Below, in pieces: positions 1 through 6,752 of a stretch of DNA of 64,000 bases. A program made the position numbers and the translations under genes. The stretch is from assembly GCA_040218145.1 (NCBI GenBank), contig JAVJQK010000063.1:1-64000 (forward strand), given 5' to 3'. This DNA is from Sandaracinaceae bacterium. GTDB taxonomy: Bacteria > Myxococcota_A > Polyangia > Polyangiales > Sandaracinaceae. How positions within the stretch are numbered: position 1 is the first letter of the stretch; the number at the start of each line of letters is the position of its first letter. The notes under the pieces are model-generated. The model was not told the DNA's origin. It ran no database searches and saw nothing but the letters and a program-made list of their open reading frames with translations.

Positions 1-3
1 TCG

Positions 4-1044
4 GTGATGGCGAACATGCCGATCTTCAAGCGGCTGTTCCACGGGGAGATCAGCAAGCTCGTGAAGTGGGCGCTCGAGCAGCACGGCTTCGAGGCGCCGG
101 ACCGGGTCTTCGGGGACGCGCGGAGCCACCAGATGCGGCTCGTGAACGCCGCCGCGCAGCTCCTCTTGCTGCACTACTCGGACATCCAGGTCGTCAAGGA
201 CGGCCTCGTGGAGAAGGTCGAAGACTACCCGGGGTTCACGAGCGACCCGGGCGTGATGGCGGGCGCGTCGAAGACGCTGGAGCGGCCGCCGATGAAGCTG
301 GACCCGCGGGTGTGGCCCGAGAGGTCGACCTTGCGGTTCGGCATGGTGCCCGCGCTGGATCGGCTGCTCGGTACGGAGCACACGGTCTACACGCTGCGGA
401 AGATGCGCGAGGAGGCCGAGCGCGCCTACGCGGAGAAGCGGAAGCGGCCCGTGCTCGGCGCGCGTCGCCTGCTGCGCCAGCACCCGTGGGCGGAGCCGGC
501 GGCGCCGCGGAAGAAGCGCAAGGGCCCCCCGCCGACCTTCATGGTCGTGGACGACGACGAGCTGCAGGCGCTCTGCGAGAAGGAGACGAGGTACTTCGGC
601 GACGCGCACGAATCGGCGCGGAAGAGCCGGCTCCGCGGCGAAGAGGCGGTCTTCCCCGCGGGGACCTACCTGATGAAGGTCCAGCACAACGCCCCGGTGG
701 AGGACCCGCTGGACGACGCGGTCCTGGCCGTGTGGGAGACCTTCGAGGACATGCCGAGCCGGATTACGGCCGAGGAGCGGCACGCGCTGACGCGGGTGGT
801 CCGCCGGTACGCGCGCGAGATCGACGAGGAGGCGATGGAGGACTCGCTGGCCGTTCGGCTCGAGGCGACGCAGGAGAGCACGGTGGACCGGTTCGAGTCG
901 CCGCGGGTCTCGACGGAGGGCCCGGACGTGCCGAAGAAGCTGGTGACTCTCCGCACCGTCGGGCGGCCTCGCGACCCAGATCCCTCGGTCCAGCGCGACG
1001 CGCGGTCGACCGACGAGCCTCCCGACCCAACGAGCGACAGCTAG
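4..1044 (+). CDS. Hypothetical charged protein (possibly 5' truncated)
   Basis: The open frame runs from the window edge to a TAG at 1042-1044. GTG at 4 or ATG at 7 could start it, but the frame is open at base 1, so the true start may lie upstream of the window. The product is about 346 aa, hydrophilic, with no signal peptide or membrane segment. A Lys/Arg-rich stretch lies near residues 135-180, followed by an acidic patch (VVDDDEL) and a charged C-terminal half. I do not recognise a family. GC-rich third codon positions and the clean end before the imuA control region support it as a real gene. There is no operon partner inside the window, and no function is proposed. Confidence 0.6.
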   Translation: MMANMPIFKRLFHGEISKLVKWALEQHGFEAPDRVFGDARSHQMRLVNAAAQLLLLHYSDIQVVKDGLVEKVEDYPGFTSDPGVMAGASKTLERPPMKLDPRVWPERSTLRFGMVPALDRLLGTEHTVYTLRKMREEAERAYAEKRKRPVLGARRLLRQHPWAEPAAPRKKRKGPPPTFMVVDDDELQALCEKETRYFGDAHESARKSRLRGEEAVFPAGTYLMKVQHNAPVEDPLDDAVLAVWETFEDMPSRITAEERHALTRVVRRYAREIDEEAMEDSLAVRLEATQESTVDRFESPRVSTEGPDVPKKLVTLRTVGRPRDPDPSVQRDARSTDEPPDPTSDS

Positions 1045-1248
1045 GTCTCCGCGCGGCTCGATGACGACTCGGGCCGCGCACACCTGCGTCCGCGGTACGG
1101 GCGGGCCACCCGATGTGAGCTGAACGCGGGCGAACTCGCCGCGTTCGAGCCCCGAGATGGCTCTCACGTCAGCCGAACGCGAGCGCACAGGCCGAGACTC
1201 CGCGAGGTCATCACCGGGCGGGCGTCTGAGGTGCTGGCTCACGCCGAT

Positions 1249-1282
1249 CACCCGGCATGGAGCCAAGAGCACCCGGCATGGA
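1249..1282. repeat. 13-bp direct repeat upstream of imuA
   Basis: CACCCGGCATGGA occurs exactly twice, at 1249-1261 and 1270-1282. The 21-bp period is two helical turns, so both copies would face the same side of the DNA, as in tandem operator half-sites. Its function is unknown; it lies about 160 bp upstream of the imuA start. Confidence 0.5.
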
Positions 1283-1372
1283 TCGCCCCGCATCCGGGTC
1301 GGCCACCAGCGGCGGGCGCACGAGCGTGCGTTTTCCGCCGGTGCGTTGATCGGCCGTTCCGCCGATCGTAGA

Positions 1373-1389
1373 CTGATCGCCCGTTCAGT
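1373..1389 (+). promoter_or_regulatory. LexA (SOS) box-like operator upstream of imuA
   Basis: The 17-mer CTGATCGCCCGTTCAGT matches 15 of 17 positions of the Myxococcus xanthus LexA motif CTRHAMRYBYGTTCAGS (consensus recalled from memory). It is also a 5-bp inverted repeat, ACTGA-N8-TCAGT, at 1372-1389. A degenerate second copy (TGATCGGCCGTTC, 12/13 identical to the core) starts at 1347. The distance to the imuA ATG is 51 bp. imuAB-dnaE2 cassettes are classically LexA regulated, which fits. Confidence 0.6.
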
Positions 1390-1440
1390 AGCGAGGCGCC
1401 AGGTGGCGCATCGCGCTGGAGACGTGCGTCCGATGTACCG

Positions 1441-2190
1441 ATGGCCGCTCCCGCTCGAACCCTGGAGACCCTGCGCGCCGCGCTCCGTGAGCGCTTCGGC
1501 GCCGAGATCGATCCCGGGCTCCGCGACCGCGCCCGCAGCGGTGTGGCGATGCCGAGCGGCTGGACCGCGGTGGATCGCGCGCTCGACGGAGGGCTACGCC
1601 CGGGGCGGAGCGCGGCCATCGAAGGCAGCCCCGGAGCAGGGAGCCTGGCGCTCGCCGCCAGCTGGGCGGCCGAGGTCTGCAAGCGCGCCGAGCCCGTCTT
1701 CGTGCTCGACCCCTCCGGCACCGCGCTGCCCCACGCGTGGATCGAGCCGGAGGAGGCGCGCGCGCCGATCTGGATCGCGCGCGTCGGCGGCGGGGAGCTC
1801 TGGCCGGCCCTCGACATCGCGCTCCGCTCGGGCGCGTTCGGGCTCGCGGTGCTGCTCGAGCCGTCGCACGCCCCGCCGGGCGTCGGCCTCCGGATCAAGC
1901 GGCTCGCGCAGTCGCACGGCGCTCGCGTGGTGCTCACGCACTGGCCCGGGCACCCGCCGCCGTGGACGCCGAGTCACCGCGTCCGCCTCGCCGCGGGGTC
2001 GGTGCGCTGGGTGTCGGGCCCGACGGGCTCGGTGCCGGTCGAGCGCGATCTGGAAGTGAGCTGTGATGCGGAGCGAGAAGAGACACGACGATCGCACGAG
2101 GTCTTCACCGATCGCATGCATCCTGCTCCCCTCGCTCCCGATCGTCGCGCATCATCCGGGCGCGGCGGGCGAAAGCGGAGAGCGAGGTAG
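1441..2190 (+). CDS. imuA: ImuA-like RecA-fold protein of the translesion mutasome
   Basis: The 249-aa product has the RecA-like fold of the ImuA/SulA-related family that partners ImuB and DnaE2 in SOS mutagenesis. The opening TGWTAVDRALDGGLRPG-type stretch (residues 40-56 here begin GWTAVDRALDGG) and the following Walker A position are typical. The P-loop reads GSPGAGSL at residues 62-69, so the usual Lys is replaced by Ser and ATP hydrolysis is doubtful. The ATG at 1441 was chosen because homologues begin close to this point. imuB starts 125 bp before this gene ends, in another frame, so the Arg-rich last 40 residues overlap imuB. A LexA-like box lies 51 bp upstream. Assignment to imuA rests on order (imuA, imuB, dnaE2) plus fold cues. 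Confidence 0.78.
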   Translation: MAAPARTLETLRAALRERFGAEIDPGLRDRARSGVAMPSGWTAVDRALDGGLRPGRSAAIEGSPGAGSLALAASWAAEVCKRAEPVFVLDPSGTALPHAWIEPEEARAPIWIARVGGGELWPALDIALRSGAFGLAVLLEPSHAPPGVGLRIKRLAQSHGARVVLTHWPGHPPPWTPSHRVRLAAGSVRWVSGPTGSVPVERDLEVSCDAEREETRRSHEVFTDRMHPAPLAPDRRASSGRGGRKRRAR

Positions 2191-3535
2191 GGCCGTCCAC
2201 ACGGGGCGCGGGACCGCGGCGCGGATCCGCTGGTGTGGCGCGACGGCGTCGAGCGCGGGCGTGCGGGCAGGTCAGACCCTCGCCGCGGCGCGCGCGCGCT
2301 GCGCGAGCCTCGACAGCCGCATGTTCGACCCGGACACGCTGGCGCGCGCGCGGCGCGAAGTCGTCGCAGCGCTCGTCACCCTGACCCCGCGCGTGGCGCC
2401 CGCGGGAGACACGCGCTTCTGGGCCGAGCCCGCCCCACTCGGCGAGCCGCTCGAGCGCTGGGCGGAGGCGGTGACGCAGGCGCTCGGGGCCTGGGGCGAG
2501 GCGCGGGTCGGCGTCGGCGAGTGGGCCGCGCTCGCCTACGCGGCGGCGCTCGACGGCGCGCTCGTGGGCACCCCGGAGCAGCTCGATCGGGCCCCGCTCG
2601 CGACGCTCGAGCTCGACGCGGACGCCATCGAGACGCTGCGAAGCCTGGGCGTGCGTGACGTCGCGGCGCTGAAGCGGCTCGGCCCAGTGGAGCTGGGCGC
2701 GCGGCTCGGGCCCGCGGTGGCCGACGCGCGGCGGCGCGCGAGCGGGGAGGATCCTCGGATCCCCTGGACGCCACGCGCGGACGACGCCCCGCACGTGGAG
2801 GTGGTGTTCGACGAGGAGCTGGACCGGCTCGAGCCGCTGCTGTTCCTGCTCCGGCCCGCGCTGGCGCAGCTGCTCCGCGATCCGGTGGGCCGCGGCGAGG
2901 GCGTGACCGATCTCCGGCTCCGGCTGAGCCGCGAGCGCGGCGAAGACCTCCACGTCCACGTCCGCAGCGCACACCCCATCGGCGATCCCGCCACGCTGCT
3001 GGAGCTGGTGCGAGCGCGGCTCGAGGCGCGCCCCGATCCCACGGACGAAGACGGAACGCGCGACTTCCTGAAGGGCTTCGCGATCACCGCGCTGGAGCGC
3101 ACGCCGCTCGGTGACCGCACGGGAGATCTCTTCGGCGAGCAGGCCCGCGATCCTGCCGCGCGAGAGGTCGCGCTCGCCCGCCTCGCGAGCCGGTTCGGCG
3201 ACGTCCTCGCGCGCGCCACCCGGGTCGAGAGCGCCAGCCCCATCGCCCGGGCAGCGTGGACCGACGGCGAGCCCGCGCGCGGGCCCTCTCACCCGTGGCG
3301 CCGTCAGGATCCGCCCGCCCCGATGCGCGGCGACGCGGTACACCTCTTCGGTCGCCCGCGGCGCGTCCTTCAGCTGTCTCGGATCGAGCGCGCCCTGGCG
3401 CCCTGGTGGGACGATGGCGCGCTCCGGGTCGACCGCCTCGCGTGGGCGGAGGTGGAGGGCCCCTTGCTCGTGCTCCTGCGAGAGCGGCGCGACGTCACCC
3501 CCGCTCGCTGGGAGGCCATCGCGTGGCTCGACTGA
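2066..3535 (+). CDS. imuB: ImuB, catalytically inactive Y-family polymerase-like protein
   Basis: The 489-aa protein resembles the ImuB/DinB-like Y-family. The palm start reads IACILLPSLPI, where an active polymerase has Asp residues in a DxDxF motif. The missing carboxylates are typical of ImuB, which bridges DnaE2 and the beta clamp and does not synthesise DNA. The segment GVRAGQTLAAARARC (about residues 70-85) and the helix-hairpin-helix-like LRSLGVRDVAALKRL (about residue 195) are family-like. A TGDLFG stretch near residue 355 could be the clamp-binding site. The start is ATG 2066, with GTG 2063 immediately before it. No later in-frame start precedes the conserved N-terminus, so the 125-bp overlap with imuA appears real. 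Confidence 0.85.
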   Translation: MRSEKRHDDRTRSSPIACILLPSLPIVAHHPGAAGESGERGRAVHTGRGTAARIRWCGATASSAGVRAGQTLAAARARCASLDSRMFDPDTLARARREVVAALVTLTPRVAPAGDTRFWAEPAPLGEPLERWAEAVTQALGAWGEARVGVGEWAALAYAAALDGALVGTPEQLDRAPLATLELDADAIETLRSLGVRDVAALKRLGPVELGARLGPAVADARRRASGEDPRIPWTPRADDAPHVEVVFDEELDRLEPLLFLLRPALAQLLRDPVGRGEGVTDLRLRLSRERGEDLHVHVRSAHPIGDPATLLELVRARLEARPDPTDEDGTRDFLKGFAITALERTPLGDRTGDLFGEQARDPAAREVALARLASRFGDVLARATRVESASPIARAAWTDGEPARGPSHPWRRQDPPAPMRGDAVHLFGRPRRVLQLSRIERALAPWWDDGALRVDRLAWAEVEGPLLVLLRERRDVTPARWEAIAWLD

Positions 3536-3539
3536 CGCG

Positions 3540-4961
3540 CTACTCGGCGGCCTCGACCTGTCCGACGCCGGCGTCGGGCGGGTCGACCATCACGCGGTTT
3601 CGACCCGAGGTCTTCGCCATGTACATCGCCCGGTCGGCGCGATCGACGACTCCGTCCATGTCCTCGTTCGGCGCGAGCGCGGCGACGCCGAAGCTGGCCG
3701 TGACGGGGATCGGCTCACCCGCCTCGTCCACCACACGCAAGGCCTCCATCGCAGCGCGCACCCGCTCCGCCACCACCACTCCGCCCCCGCAGTCCGTCGA
3801 GCTGAGGAGAATGACGAATTCCTCACCACCCCAGCGCGCGCAGACGTCGGACTCGCGCGCGAGGCTCGAGAGCAGCTCGCCGACCGTCTTCAGCACACGA
3901 TCCCCCATCGCGTGGCCCTGGTTGTCGTTGATGCTCTTGAAGTGGTCGATGTCGAAGAGCACGACCGACAGCGGGTCGCCGTGCCGCTGCGCGCGCGCCA
4001 GCTCCCGCCGGGCCGCCTCGGCGAACGCGCGCCGGTTGTAGAGGCCGGTCAGCGCGTCCACGGTCGCGAGCCTCCGCGACTCCTCCACCAGGGTCGCGGT
4101 GCGCAGCGGGCCACCGAGCTCCCGCGCGAGGATCTCGAGCAGCGCGGCGTCCTCGCGCTCGGAGGCCGCGCGCGGCGCGAGCGCGATGGCGCCGAGTCGC
4201 GTGTCGCCGAACGTGATCGGTCGGACGAGCGGCGCGGGACCGTCGAGATCGCTCGCCGGGTCCTCGTCTTCGATGAGGTTGAAGCGGGTGTCGGCCGACA
4301 CCTCGAGCGCGGCGATCGCCTCCTCGAGCGCGCGACGCGACTGCCCGGGCTGCGCATGCACGCCCCCTCGCACCGGCGCGTCGGTGACGACCGAGAGCCA
4401 GCGGTAGGTCGTGACCTGCGAGACGAACTGCGCGAACAGATCGAAGAGCGTGTCGAAGGACTCGCAGATCGCGAGCTTGCGCACCTCGGCCGCGATGACG
4501 GAGTCGAAGAGCGCCGCGTCGAGGCACTGCGCGATCCGATCGCGGACGCTGACGTCGCAGGAGAGCGCCATGAAGAAGTCGTCTTCTTCCGGCGACTGCT
4601 CGAAGCCGCGGTTCATCGCCCGGACGAGGTCGCCCATGCGCCCCTTGATCACGTACGCGAGCGCGCCCGTCTGCTCGGCCCAGAAGCGGTTCCGGTGGCC
4701 CTCGTCGCCGCGCAAGATCACGGGCACGTCCGACGTCGCGGGCTCTGCCTTGAGCAGGCGACAGAGCTGCGCGCCCGAGATGCTCGGCATCGACAGGTCC
4801 GCGATCACCGCGCTCGGCGGCCGCTCGAGCGCCTCGTGCGCTCCCTGCACGCCGTCGTTGGCGGTCGCCACGTCGTATCCGAGCGTGCGCAGCCGCACCG
4901 CGAGCGCTTCACGAGGGCCCTCTTCGGGGTCGATCAGGAGAATCCGACGCTTTGCCGACAT
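3540..4961 (-). CDS. Response regulator diguanylate cyclase (REC-GGDEF)
   Basis: The 473-aa protein makes cyclic di-GMP from two GTP. An N-terminal receiver domain (residues 5-120) has the phospho-acceptor Asp55 in VIADLSMPS. A middle region (about 140-295) may be GAF-like. The C-terminal GGDEF domain (about 305-465) carries an intact WGGEEF active site and an RESD inhibitory I-site five residues before it, so it should be an active, product-inhibited enzyme. The start is the ATG at 4961, directly behind AGGAGGGG; longer frames add residues with no receiver homology. The gene lies between imuB and dnaE2 but points the opposite way, stopping 4 bp after imuB. No membrane segment is seen, so it is cytoplasmic. 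Its histidine kinase is not nearby. Confidence 0.93.
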   Translation of the reverse strand: MSAKRRILLIDPEEGPREALAVRLRTLGYDVATANDGVQGAHEALERPPSAVIADLSMPSISGAQLCRLLKAEPATSDVPVILRGDEGHRNRFWAEQTGALAYVIKGRMGDLVRAMNRGFEQSPEEDDFFMALSCDVSVRDRIAQCLDAALFDSVIAAEVRKLAICESFDTLFDLFAQFVSQVTTYRWLSVVTDAPVRGGVHAQPGQSRRALEEAIAALEVSADTRFNLIEDEDPASDLDGPAPLVRPITFGDTRLGAIALAPRAASEREDAALLEILARELGGPLRTATLVEESRRLATVDALTGLYNRRAFAEAARRELARAQRHGDPLSVVLFDIDHFKSINDNQGHAMGDRVLKTVGELLSSLARESDVCARWGGEEFVILLSSTDCGGGVVVAERVRAAMEALRVVDEAGEPIPVTASFGVAALAPNEDMDGVVDRADRAMYMAKTSGRNRVMVDPPDAGVGQVEAAE

Positions 4962-5013
4962 CCCCTCCTGAATCGGCGTCCTCGAGGAAGACTTGAGTAT
5001 CCTGGGCCACCGA

Positions 5014-5997
5014 ATGGCCCACGTCGTGACGCACCGCCGCCACCCGGACGCGCTCCGACTCCTGCTCGGGGCCGGCCATGGCAAGTGGGCACACGGTCAC
5101 GCGCGCCGGAAGCTGTCCTTCATGCCGAACGTGGCCGAGGAGGGAGAGCGCGGCGTGGCATTCGTCTGCGACTCGGCGGGCGCGATCGCGATGATGTCAC
5201 TCGAGCACCTCGTGGTCCGGTCCGTCGACGGCGTGCCTCCCGCCCGCGCGGTCGAGCGGGGCAGTCGGAGCGCGGTGGTCCTCGACGCCGGCGGCCGGTC
5301 GACGCTGTTCCTCGGCGCCGCGCTCGCGTCCTGGGACAGCGCGACGAGCCGAGGCACGTCGGCGAAGCTCGCCGAGCTCCGGGACGGCGACGCCCGGTGG
5401 CGAGAGGCCGATCGCGCCATCGTCCGGTCCCTCGGCGGGGCGTCGCCTCGGCGCGCGCTCGAGCCGGGGGAGCACGGCATCTCGTCGCGCGTCGTCCTCC
5501 GCACCCGCGGCGGCGCTCGGCACGCCGTGCTCGACCTCGGTCTGGACGTGAGCGAGCGAGCGCCAGACCGCGCCCTGCTACGACCGAAGCCCACCCGTCA
5601 GGTCCATCAGGGCGCCTTCGTGTGTGGCACCGACGGACGCGCGCGGTGGGTGCCGCTCGACGGCGCGGTCATCGAGAGCGTCGGCGGCCGGCCGCTTCAG
5701 GACGCGCTCGAGCGCGACGACGCCTGCGGGCTCACGCGCCTGACGGATCCGCAGGGCGGCGGACACTGCTTCCTGCTCGGCACCGTCTACGCCGAGTCCG
5801 CCTGGGCGAGCGCTGGCCCCGAGATCTTCGGCGATCGTCACGTGTGGTCCGACGCCAGCTCGGTCGTCGCGGTCGGCGTCTGCAACGAGCGCGGACAGGT
5901 GCGCTTCTTCCCCGCCGACGCGCTCCGCGTGACTCGAATCGACGGAGGCACGCCGGCCCGCGCGCTCACGGAGGCGAAGACCTCGGCCTACCGATAG
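5014..5997 (+). CDS. Unknown protein with four internal repeats
   Basis: The product is about 327 aa from ATG 5014; TTG 4993 and ATG 5122 are alternative starts and none has a clear ribosome site. Four copies of a motif can be aligned by eye: LEHLVVRSVDGVPPARAVE, ADRAIVRSLGGASPRRALE, DGAVIESVGGRPLQDALE and ADALRVTRIDGGTPARALTE. The two best-matched copies are each preceded by FVC and followed by an FLG strand (FLGAALASW, FLLGTVYAE). It looks like a beta-rich repeat protein with no signal peptide. I do not recognise the family. It ends 2 bp before the next gene, so the two are probably co-transcribed, within the imuB-dnaE2 interval. Confidence 0.65.
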   Translation: MAHVVTHRRHPDALRLLLGAGHGKWAHGHARRKLSFMPNVAEEGERGVAFVCDSAGAIAMMSLEHLVVRSVDGVPPARAVERGSRSAVVLDAGGRSTLFLGAALASWDSATSRGTSAKLAELRDGDARWREADRAIVRSLGGASPRRALEPGEHGISSRVVLRTRGGARHAVLDLGLDVSERAPDRALLRPKPTRQVHQGAFVCGTDGRARWVPLDGAVIESVGGRPLQDALERDDACGLTRLTDPQGGGHCFLLGTVYAESAWASAGPEIFGDRHVWSDASSVVAVGVCNERGQVRFFPADALRVTRIDGGTPARALTEAKTSAYR

Positions 5998-5999
5998 CG

Positions 6000-6719
6000 A
6001 TGCCCTACCGCTCGACGACGACGTTCCGCTGCGGGTCCGCGAGCCGCGACCCCGCCAAGCCCGCGACCGTGTTCGCGTGCGACGCGCGAAGCGCCCTCCT
6101 CGTGTACTGCCCGGACCCCGGGATGCGGCGGCTGCCGGTCGACGTGATCCGCGAGGCGCTGGCGGGCGTCGCCCCCCACCCCCCGCCCCAGGGCCCGCGA
6201 CAGCTCGCCGCCATCGACGCCGCTCTTCGAGGCCTGGTCGACGAGGTCGGGGACACCTTCGGCTTCGGCGGCGACGCGCTCTCGCTCGAGCTCGTCGGAG
6301 ACGGACTCGTCTACTGCGCCTCGGGCAACGCGCGGCTCCATCGGCTGCGAGGAGGGCGCGTGAACACGCTCTTCGGGGGAGACACGGCCGCGCGCCAGGC
6401 GCTCGAGGCGGGCGCCGACCCGCTCTCCCTCTCGCCGCAACACGAGGTGTTCGTGGTCAGCTCGCTCGGTGCACGCTGCGCCGGCCCGGCGTGGCGTGGC
6501 CCCACGCCCCTCGACGTGGAGCCCGGCGACCGCCTCCTCGTGACGACGTTCCCGACCATGGCGGGGCTGACGACCGACGATCTCGAGCGCGCCCTCGCGG
6601 CGCCGGACCCGGAACGCGCCGCGCGGGCCGTGCTCGCGCGATCAGCGCGAGCGGCGCGCTCCGAGCAGCGCTCCGGCTGGTTTGCCCAAGCGCTCGTGGT
6701 CGATCTCGCCGCCGCGTGA
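6000..6719 (+). CDS. Degenerate PP2C-like protein (putative pseudophosphatase)
   Basis: The 239-aa product begins at ATG 6000, 2 bp after the previous stop. The layout follows a PP2C phosphatase core: a strand with LVGDGLVYCASGNARLHRLRGG where active enzymes have a GDSR motif, then LDVEPGDRLLVTTF where they have GDRLLLCSDG, then an alternating helix-strand end. The metal-binding Asp residues at those two places are absent or replaced, so catalysis is unlikely. The fold assignment is inference from pattern only. It lies between imuB and dnaE2 and just upstream of the dnaE2 control site, which suggests co-transcription with the preceding unknown gene. Confidence 0.55.
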   Translation: MPYRSTTTFRCGSASRDPAKPATVFACDARSALLVYCPDPGMRRLPVDVIREALAGVAPHPPPQGPRQLAAIDAALRGLVDEVGDTFGFGGDALSLELVGDGLVYCASGNARLHRLRGGRVNTLFGGDTAARQALEAGADPLSLSPQHEVFVVSSLGARCAGPAWRGPTPLDVEPGDRLLVTTFPTMAGLTTDDLERALAAPDPERAARAVLARSARAARSEQRSGWFAQALVVDLAAA

Positions 6720-6720
6720 C

Positions 6721-6737
6721 ACTGAACACTCGCGCAG
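6721..6737 (-). promoter_or_regulatory. LexA (SOS) box-like operator upstream of dnaE2
   Basis: Read on the minus strand the 17-mer is CTGCGCGAGTGTTCAGT, which matches 14 of 17 positions of CTRHAMRYBYGTTCAGS (M. xanthus LexA motif, from memory), including the full GTTCAG core. It lies 15 bp before the GTG start of dnaE2 and directly after the preceding gene. This suggests dnaE2 has its own damage-inducible promoter apart from imuAB. Confidence 0.5.
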
Positions 6738-6752
6738 GTAGATCGGGGGCTC

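Larger units (their letters stand above)
1045..1440. other. Intergenic control region upstream of imuA
   Basis: About 400 bp without a convincing gene; the frames that cross it are shadows of imuA or lack coding character. It holds a 13-bp direct repeat (CACCCGGCATGGA at 1249-1261 and 1270-1282), a GATCGGC/GCCGATC inverted repeat at 1348-1367, and a LexA-box-like site at 1373-1389. The sites are annotated separately. This looks like a damage-inducible promoter region for the imu genes. Confidence 0.5.

Noticed and set aside
890-905. tRNA-like T-loop string GGTTCGAGTC
   Set aside because: It lies within the first coding frame with no acceptor or anticodon stems around it.
1157-2059. Open frame covering the imuA upstream region
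   Set aside because: It is Arg/Ser/Pro-rich, is out of frame with imuA, and crosses the operator-like repeats.
3111-5999. Upstream part of a 1202-codon plus-strand open frame
   Set aside because: It runs antisense to the diguanylate cyclase and only its last 239 codons (from 6000) look like a gene; the rest is Arg/Ala/Pro-rich shadow sequence.
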